Shown here: in pieces, positions 59,688 to 64,000 of the stretch
Numbering within the stretch: position 1 is the stretch's first letter
Layout: every line of letters begins with the position of its first letter
DNA from: Phycisphaerales bacterium
Lineage (GTDB): Bacteria; Planctomycetota; Phycisphaerae; Phycisphaerales; SM1A02
Reading direction: 5' to 3'
Assembly: GCA_030748575.1 (NCBI GenBank)
Contig: JASMLR010000005.1
Location: forward strand, 1 to 64,000
Length of the DNA: 64,000 bases
Made by a program: the position numbers and the translations under genes
Notes under the pieces: model-generated
Told to the model about the DNA's origin: nothing
Databases searched by the model: none
The model's input: only the letters and a program-made list of their open reading frames with translations

Positions 59688-60487
59688 CGCTTCGATCGGC
59701 CACTACAGACGCCGCGTTTGGACGACTCGATGAAGTCTGCCAGCTCCACGCCCACTGCGTCCCCGTCTGCGCGAAGCTGCGCCACGACGCTTGGCATGGA
59801 AAGCCCCTGGCGGTACATGATGCGAAAGACTTCCCGGCGGCGGCGAAGCTCGTCTGCCGGCATGCCAGACCGTCGCATGCCGATGAGATTGAGCCCTGCA
59901 ATCCGATTGACCTCGTGAACAATGCACCAGGGGGGAACATCCATCGACGCGCCCGCCGTTCCTCGCAGGAAGGCTCCCGTCCCGATGCGGGTGAACTGAT
60001 GTACGCCGGCGTTTCCGCCGAAGATCACCCTGTCTCCGACCGTGGCATGGCCGGCAAGAAGAGCGCCATTGGCCAGTTGGTTCATGCACCCCATGACGGA
60101 GTCGTGGCCTGCGTGGGCGCCCGCCATGAAGTAGTTCTCGTCCCCGATGCGGGTGGGTGACTCGGTCTTGGCGCGGTGGACCGACGCGCCCTCTCGAAAG
60201 ACGTTGCCCGCCCCGATCTCCAACCCTGCGCCTGGTGTCTCCGGGTCAAAGTTGACATCCTGAGGCGCGCCGCCCAGGGCCGCCCCAGGCCAGACGGTGT
60301 TGCCCTGACCCATGGTGAGCGGGCCCCAGAGATAGCAGCCTCCGATCAGACGGCAGCCATCCCCGATCCGAATCGGGCCTCGCGTGCCGTCGAGCACGCA
60401 GTTCGGGCCGATCGTCACGCCCGTTCCAAGCGTGACGTCTCCATCGATGGTGGCGCTCGCATGAATGTGGTCTGCAAGTCCGGTCAT
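59684..60487 (-). CDS. lpxA: UDP-N-acetylglucosamine acyltransferase LpxA
   Basis: First step of lipid A synthesis: transfers a 3-hydroxyacyl chain from ACP to UDP-GlcNAc. 267 residues with hexapeptide repeats (left-handed beta-helix), the catalytic His in NYFMAGAHAGHDSVMG, and a C-terminal helical part with IAGLNLIGMRRSGM. ATG 60487 carries TACGAT 6 nt upstream. It overlaps the MBL hydrolase gene. Its presence supports an outer membrane with lipid A. Confidence 0.92.
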   Translation of the reverse strand: MTGLADHIHASATIDGDVTLGTGVTIGPNCVLDGTRGPIRIGDGCRLIGGCYLWGPLTMGQGNTVWPGAALGGAPQDVNFDPETPGAGLEIGAGNVFREGASVHRAKTESPTRIGDENYFMAGAHAGHDSVMGCMNQLANGALLAGHATVGDRVIFGGNAGVHQFTRIGTGAFLRGTAGASMDVPPWCIVHEVNRIAGLNLIGMRRSGMPADELRRRREVFRIMYRQGLSMPSVVAQLRADGDAVGVELADFIESSKRGVCSGRSKR

Positions 60488-60493
60488 GGGCGC

Positions 60494-60499
60494 ATCGTA
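60494..60499 (-). promoter_or_regulatory. Candidate leaderless -10 element for lpxA
   Basis: TACGAT on the minus strand, 6 nt before ATG 60487. It overlaps the TATCAT used by the divergent lipB gene by two bases. Confidence 0.45.
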
Positions 60500-60503
60500 T
60501 CAT
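60498..60503 (+). promoter_or_regulatory. Candidate -10 element for lipB
   Basis: TATCAT, 11 nt before the lipB ATG; the mRNA would have only about five leader bases and no SD. Confidence 0.35.
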
Positions 60504-60514
60504 TGGCCGATTCC

Positions 60515-61222
60515 ATGGCAGCCACCCCCACCGAACTCACCGTCCGGGATCTCGGCCGGATGAACTACAGCGAGGCGCTGTCGCTCCAGCGATCCCTCCA
60601 GCAGGAGGTCATCGCCGCCAGAACCGACAGCCGGAGCCATCCCGGATTCCTGTTGATGGTGGAACACGATCCCCCGGTCATCACCGTCTCCCGGCGGGCG
60701 GAGGCTGCAGACCACCTGATCGCCACGCGGGAGACGCTCACCGGCGCGGGAATCGAAGTGCGCGAGACGGATCGCGGCGGGGACATCACGTACCACGGGC
60801 CCGGGCAACTGGTCGTCTATCCGATTCTCGACCTCAATCGGCTCGGGCTGCGTCTGCATGGCTACATGCGATGGCTCGAGGATCGCGTCCTCGAGGTGCT
60901 GGCGACCTGCGGCATCAGCGGACACCGGGACGACTCGGCCACGGGCGTCTGGGTCGGCCCCTCGGGGGGCGACCGCAAGATCTGCGCGATGGGCGTCCGG
61001 GTGTCCCGGTGGGTCTCGATGCACGGGCTCGCGCTCAATGTCGATCCCGACCTGACCCACTTTGACCTCATTGTTCCGTGCGGTCTTCACGGCCGCGGCG
61101 TCACGAGCATGCGACGGGAGCGCGGCGACGCGTGCCCCGACATGGGGCAGGTCAAGCAGATCATGGTTGACGCATTCAATCAGGCACTGGATGCGCCGCC
61201 GCTTCGCTCACGCGGCAACTGA
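60515..61222 (+). CDS. lipB: Octanoyltransferase LipB
   Basis: Transfers octanoyl from ACP to lipoyl domains of 2-oxoacid dehydrogenases and glycine cleavage H protein. The motif RGGDITYHGPGQLVVYPILDL is characteristic, as are KICAMGVRVSRWVSMHGLALNV and the thioester cysteine in LIVPCGLHGRGVTSM. 235 residues, normal length. lipA is not in the window; lpdA is at 29.7 kb. Confidence 0.93.
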   Translation: MAATPTELTVRDLGRMNYSEALSLQRSLQQEVIAARTDSRSHPGFLLMVEHDPPVITVSRRAEAADHLIATRETLTGAGIEVRETDRGGDITYHGPGQLVVYPILDLNRLGLRLHGYMRWLEDRVLEVLATCGISGHRDDSATGVWVGPSGGDRKICAMGVRVSRWVSMHGLALNVDPDLTHFDLIVPCGLHGRGVTSMRRERGDACPDMGQVKQIMVDAFNQALDAPPLRSRGN

Positions 61223-61229
61223 TCCGGGG

Positions 61230-61955
61230 CTACTCGATCCCGAGTTCCTCCATCACCTCTTCGGTGATGTCAATCTCTTCGGGATACCGAAGCACGCTTC
61301 GAAGGCGAATCTGCATCATCGCCTGATTGAACGCGTTGGGCCCGGTCTTGAACTCGAATGGATCGTCCGTCGGAATGAAGCGATTGACGATATCAATCTC
61401 AAGCCGGTCGGCAACGACATTGACCGCGTCGACGAGTTCGCGATACGCCCGCTCGACATGCTCAGCGCTCAACGTGGACTTGGCCGCATTGGCCTGCTGG
61501 AGAAATCGGTCCCGCTGCTGCATCAGGGCCTGACCTTCCTGGGTGACCGCCTCAAACTCGGGGTCCTCCGGTGTCAGACCCTGCATCTTTTCCTGCATGG
61601 CCTCGAACGCCGCCGCGATGGCCTGTTGAGCCTCAGCAAGTTCGTCATCGAGCATCTGATGCTCTTCCTGATACGACTCACCCTGAAGCAGCGCGGCAAG
61701 GGCCTTGCCAATGTGCACGTATGCAACACTGTGGACCCGCTGCTGGGGCTCCTTCCCCCAGGAGAGACGGTTGGACTCGACCTGCAAGGTGAGCGTCTCC
61801 GCCTCCGTGTTCTCCAGCGTCACCCTGGACGCCGGGCCGAGGGCCGGAGCCTCCACAGCGTCGTCCGCTTCGGACGTGGCGAGGAACCGATCGCTCAGGA
61901 GAAGGACAGACGTCGCGATCGCGAGCAGAAGCATGGCGGACTTGGCCGTTTTCAT
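61230..61955 (-). CDS. OmpH/Skp-like periplasmic chaperone candidate
   Basis: 241 residues beginning with a signal peptide (MKTAKSAMLLLAIATSVLLL). The middle (about 100-170) is a coiled coil rich in Gln/Glu/Ala with AEAQQAIAAAFEAMQEKMQG, like OmpH/Skp tentacles, between two small beta parts. Its proposed role, holding outer-membrane proteins, is inferred from the fold pattern only. It follows lepA by 7 bp on the same strand. Confidence 0.6.
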   Translation of the reverse strand: MKTAKSAMLLLAIATSVLLLSDRFLATSEADDAVEAPALGPASRVTLENTEAETLTLQVESNRLSWGKEPQQRVHSVAYVHIGKALAALLQGESYQEEHQMLDDELAEAQQAIAAAFEAMQEKMQGLTPEDPEFEAVTQEGQALMQQRDRFLQQANAAKSTLSAEHVERAYRELVDAVNVVADRLEIDIVNRFIPTDDPFEFKTGPNAFNQAMMQIRLRSVLRYPEEIDITEEVMEELGIE

Positions 61956-61962
61956 GGGTGGG

Positions 61963-63768
61963 TCACTCCGTTTGGTCGAGAATGGACAGGAACGCTTCCT
62001 GGGGGATCTGAACCGACCCCACGGACTTCATGCGTTTCTTGCCGGCTTTCTGTTTCTCAAGCAGCTTTCGTTTCCGTGTGATGTCGCCACCGTAGCACTT
62101 GGCAGTGACGTTCTTTCTGAGGGCCTTGACCGTCTCACGGGCAATGATCTTGCCGCCGATCGACGACTGCAGGGCAATCTCAAACTGGTGCCGGTCGATC
62201 TGCTTACGCAGCTTGACCAGCATCGTTCGGCTTCGCTTCTCGGCGTTATCCCGGTGGCAGATGAGGCTGAGCGCCTCGACCGGTGATCCGTTGACCAGAA
62301 TGCTCACCTTCGCAAGCCGGTCGGCGCGGTACTCGACAATCTCGTAATCCATCGTTCCGTAGCCGCGCGTGATTGACTTCAACTTGTCGTAGAAGTCGTA
62401 GATGATCTCGGCCAGCGGAATCTCATACACGAGCATCTGCCGGCCTTCTGAAATGAACTGCTGGCTCTGGAAGATGCCGCGGCGACCATCACACAGGCTC
62501 ATGAGATCACCAATGTTCCCGTCCGGGCAGATGATCTCGATCTTGACGATGGGTTCCCGGATCTCGTCGATATGCACAGCGTCCGGAAGGTCGGCTGGGT
62601 TGTGAATCTCCACAAGCGCCCCGTCCGTCTTGAGCACCTCGTACGTCACAGTCGGCGCGGTCTGGACGACCTCGACGCCGCCCTCACGCTCAAGTCGTTC
62701 CTGAACGATTTCCATATGCAGCAGGCCGAGGAAACCACATCGGAACCCGAAGCCGAGCGCCTCGGAGTGCTGCACTTCATACGTGAACGACGCGTCGTTG
62801 AGCCTGAGCTTCTCAATCGCCTCACGGAGTGCCTCAAAGTCACTCTTCTTCCCCCCGTCTTCGCTCGTCGCAGGGTAGAAGTCACAGAACACCATCTGCT
62901 TCGGCTCTTCATACCCGGGAAGGGCGGTCTCCGCCGCATCTTTGTCCTGCGTAATGGTGTCGCCGACCCGCACGTCCGCAAGCGTCTTGATCGATGCGAC
63001 AAGCCAACCCACTTCGCTGGTCCCGATGCAATCGACCTTCTGGGGCTGGGGCGTGTTGATTCCCAACTCGGTGATCGTCCAGGTGGTGCCGGTCCCCATC
63101 ATGCGAATGCGATCGCCGACGCGCAACGCGCCGTCAAACACACGCACGTACACAATGACACCACGGTACTCGTCGTAGTGGCTGTCGAAGATGAGTGCCC
63201 GCGTTTGTGGCACCTCTGCAGGACGTGGATCAGGCAGGTCTCGACAGATGCGATCCAGGAGTTCTGTGATACCGGCACCGGTCTTGGCCGAGCAGTAGAT
63301 GCAATCCTCCGCCGCCAGGCCCAGGACGGACTCGATCTCCATCGCCACACGATCGGGATCGGCGGCAGGAAGGTCGATCTTGTTGACAACCGGAATGAGA
63401 TCGAGGTCGCTGGCAATCGCCAGATACGCGTTGGCGACGGTCTGCGCCTCGACCCCTTGCGTGCTGTCCACCACGAGCACGGCCCCCTCGCATGCCGTCA
63501 ACGCCCGCGAGACCTCGTAGGTGAAGTCAACATGCCCGGGCGTGTCAATGAAGTTGAGCTTGTAGTCCTCGCCGTCGTAATGGTGCGTCACCGTCACGGC
63601 TGAGGCCTTGATGGTGATGCCACGTTCCCGCTCCAGATCCATGGAATCGAGCAGTTGGTCGCGGGCCTCTCGCTCGGTGACGGCGCGAGTCGCCTGCAGA
63701 AGTCGATCGGCCAGCGTGCTCTTGCCGTGGTCGATATGCGCGATGATGGAGAAGTTGCGGATTGGCAT
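61963..63768 (-). CDS. lepA: Elongation factor 4 (LepA)
   Basis: Ribosome GTPase that acts on stalled or mistranslocated complexes, 601 residues. G1 is AHIDHGKS, the switch region is ERERGITIKAS, G3 is DTPGHVDF and G4 is NKID. The unique C-terminal domain includes GYGTMDYEIVEYRADRLAKVSILVNG and ends in RMKSVGSVQIPQEAFLSIL. ATG 63768 has TACAAT on the minus strand 17 nt upstream and no SD, so a short-leader transcript is possible. Confidence 0.96.
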   Translation of the reverse strand: MPIRNFSIIAHIDHGKSTLADRLLQATRAVTEREARDQLLDSMDLERERGITIKASAVTVTHHYDGEDYKLNFIDTPGHVDFTYEVSRALTACEGAVLVVDSTQGVEAQTVANAYLAIASDLDLIPVVNKIDLPAADPDRVAMEIESVLGLAAEDCIYCSAKTGAGITELLDRICRDLPDPRPAEVPQTRALIFDSHYDEYRGVIVYVRVFDGALRVGDRIRMMGTGTTWTITELGINTPQPQKVDCIGTSEVGWLVASIKTLADVRVGDTITQDKDAAETALPGYEEPKQMVFCDFYPATSEDGGKKSDFEALREAIEKLRLNDASFTYEVQHSEALGFGFRCGFLGLLHMEIVQERLEREGGVEVVQTAPTVTYEVLKTDGALVEIHNPADLPDAVHIDEIREPIVKIEIICPDGNIGDLMSLCDGRRGIFQSQQFISEGRQMLVYEIPLAEIIYDFYDKLKSITRGYGTMDYEIVEYRADRLAKVSILVNGSPVEALSLICHRDNAEKRSRTMLVKLRKQIDRHQFEIALQSSIGGKIIARETVKALRKNVTAKCYGGDITRKRKLLEKQKAGKKRMKSVGSVQIPQEAFLSILDQTE

Positions 63769-63836
63769 AAGGGGGAGAGCGGGGGATTGTAGGCGACCGC
63801 CTGCCCGTCCACGCGAAGCGTGGCCTCGGACGTAGA

Positions 63837-63864
63837 GGTGCCCCGATGCGAGAATCGGGGCACC
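63837..63864 (-). terminator. 11-bp hairpin after the dockerin-type gene
   Basis: Perfect stem GGTGCCCCGAT with ATCGGGGCACC, loop of 6 nt, located 43 bp beyond the stop of the partial gene and upstream of lepA. No T-run. Confidence 0.55.
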
Positions 63865-63906
63865 GCTCGTGGTACAGGTTGTTGGGGGCGGTCCCCGAAG
63901 GGCGGT

Positions 63907-64000
63907 CTAGTTGGCGGCGCAGGGTCCCCAACTGCCGACCAGATACAGGAAGTCGTCTGAGTCCATGACCGCATCGCCCGATACGTCGGCGCACGCCCCG
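63907..64000 (-). CDS. C-terminal end of a secreted protein with GC-type dockerin-like module (partial)
   Basis: The minus-strand frame enters from the right edge and reads ACADVSGDAVMDSDDFLYLV followed by GSWGPC and AAN before TAG (63907-63909). DVSGDAVMDSDDF is an EF-hand-like calcium loop and the GSWGPC end is typical of the short planctomycete GC-type dockerin module; compare the end of the beta-helix protein at 51 kb. What the missing upstream part does cannot be seen. Confidence 0.75.
   Translation of the reverse strand, partial: GACADVSGDAVMDSDDFLYLVGSWGPCAAN

Overview
The window looks like a chromosomal segment of a planctomycete, most likely a Phycisphaerae-type lineage. The evidence is high GC, two secreted proteins ending in the short planctomycete 'GC-type' dockerin-like module (48941-51331 and the partial gene at the right edge), a Gram-negative envelope set (LpxA, an OmpH/Skp-like chaperone, a possible beta-barrel protein), menaquinone made through futalosine (MqnE), and housekeeping genes broken into small scattered operons. 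No phage, IS element, CRISPR array, rRNA operon or plasmid module was seen, so the taxonomic call is inference and the gene content is chiefly core.

Layout. 0-9 kb: end of a glutamate decarboxylase, signal peptidase, PSP1 protein, Der, Gmk, MoxR and two exported unknowns. 9.3-12.5 kb: a tuf cluster read leftwards (tRNA-Thr, tuf, rpmG, tRNA-Trp, secE, nusG). 12.5-17.7 kb: cysS-coaE-rho-pseudopilin, closed by a good intrinsic terminator. 17.8-22.4 kb: sugar epimerases and a polysaccharide deacetylase, with parB and a perfect parS site. 22.4-29.5 kb: an ABC ATPase, a DciA/DUF721 protein, then a leftward operon phosphoesterase-yidC-mnmE-zinc ribbon-thioesterase. ParB, parS, DciA, MnmE and YidC together resemble the origin-proximal neighbourhood of many bacteria, although dnaA, dnaN, gyrB and rnpA are not here. 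29.6-38 kb: lpd, an M16 peptidase, recO, parA-vanZ-murJ and mqnE. 38-44.4 kb: mobA, pilT, a YdeP-type molybdopterin oxidoreductase facing a receiver-GAF-Ser/Thr kinase, and a STAS anti-sigma antagonist. 44-51 kb: a PLP decarboxylase, M3 peptidase, ispE, a broken UPF0145 gene and a large beta-helix protein. 51-64 kb: Nif3-like protein, a RibB-RibA fusion with a degenerate RibA half, a Gly-Gly-His-Gly-Met repeat protein, ftsK, an MBL hydrolase, lpxA, lipB, an OmpH-like protein, lepA and the dockerin partial.

The most striking cross-window pattern concerns transcription and translation starts. About fourteen operon-leading genes lack a Shine-Dalgarno sequence and instead carry a -10-like hexamer (TANNNT, twice GACACT) exactly 6 or 7 nt before the start codon, the geometry of leaderless mRNAs. 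Operon-internal genes use SD motifs or ATGA/GTGA overlaps. The most interesting regulatory locus is at 42 kb. A 14-bp palindrome appears to act as the -10 element in both directions, for a molybdo-oxidoreductase and for a kinase whose receiver domain has Glu in place of the phospho-acceptor Asp. That kinase is followed directly by a STAS protein.
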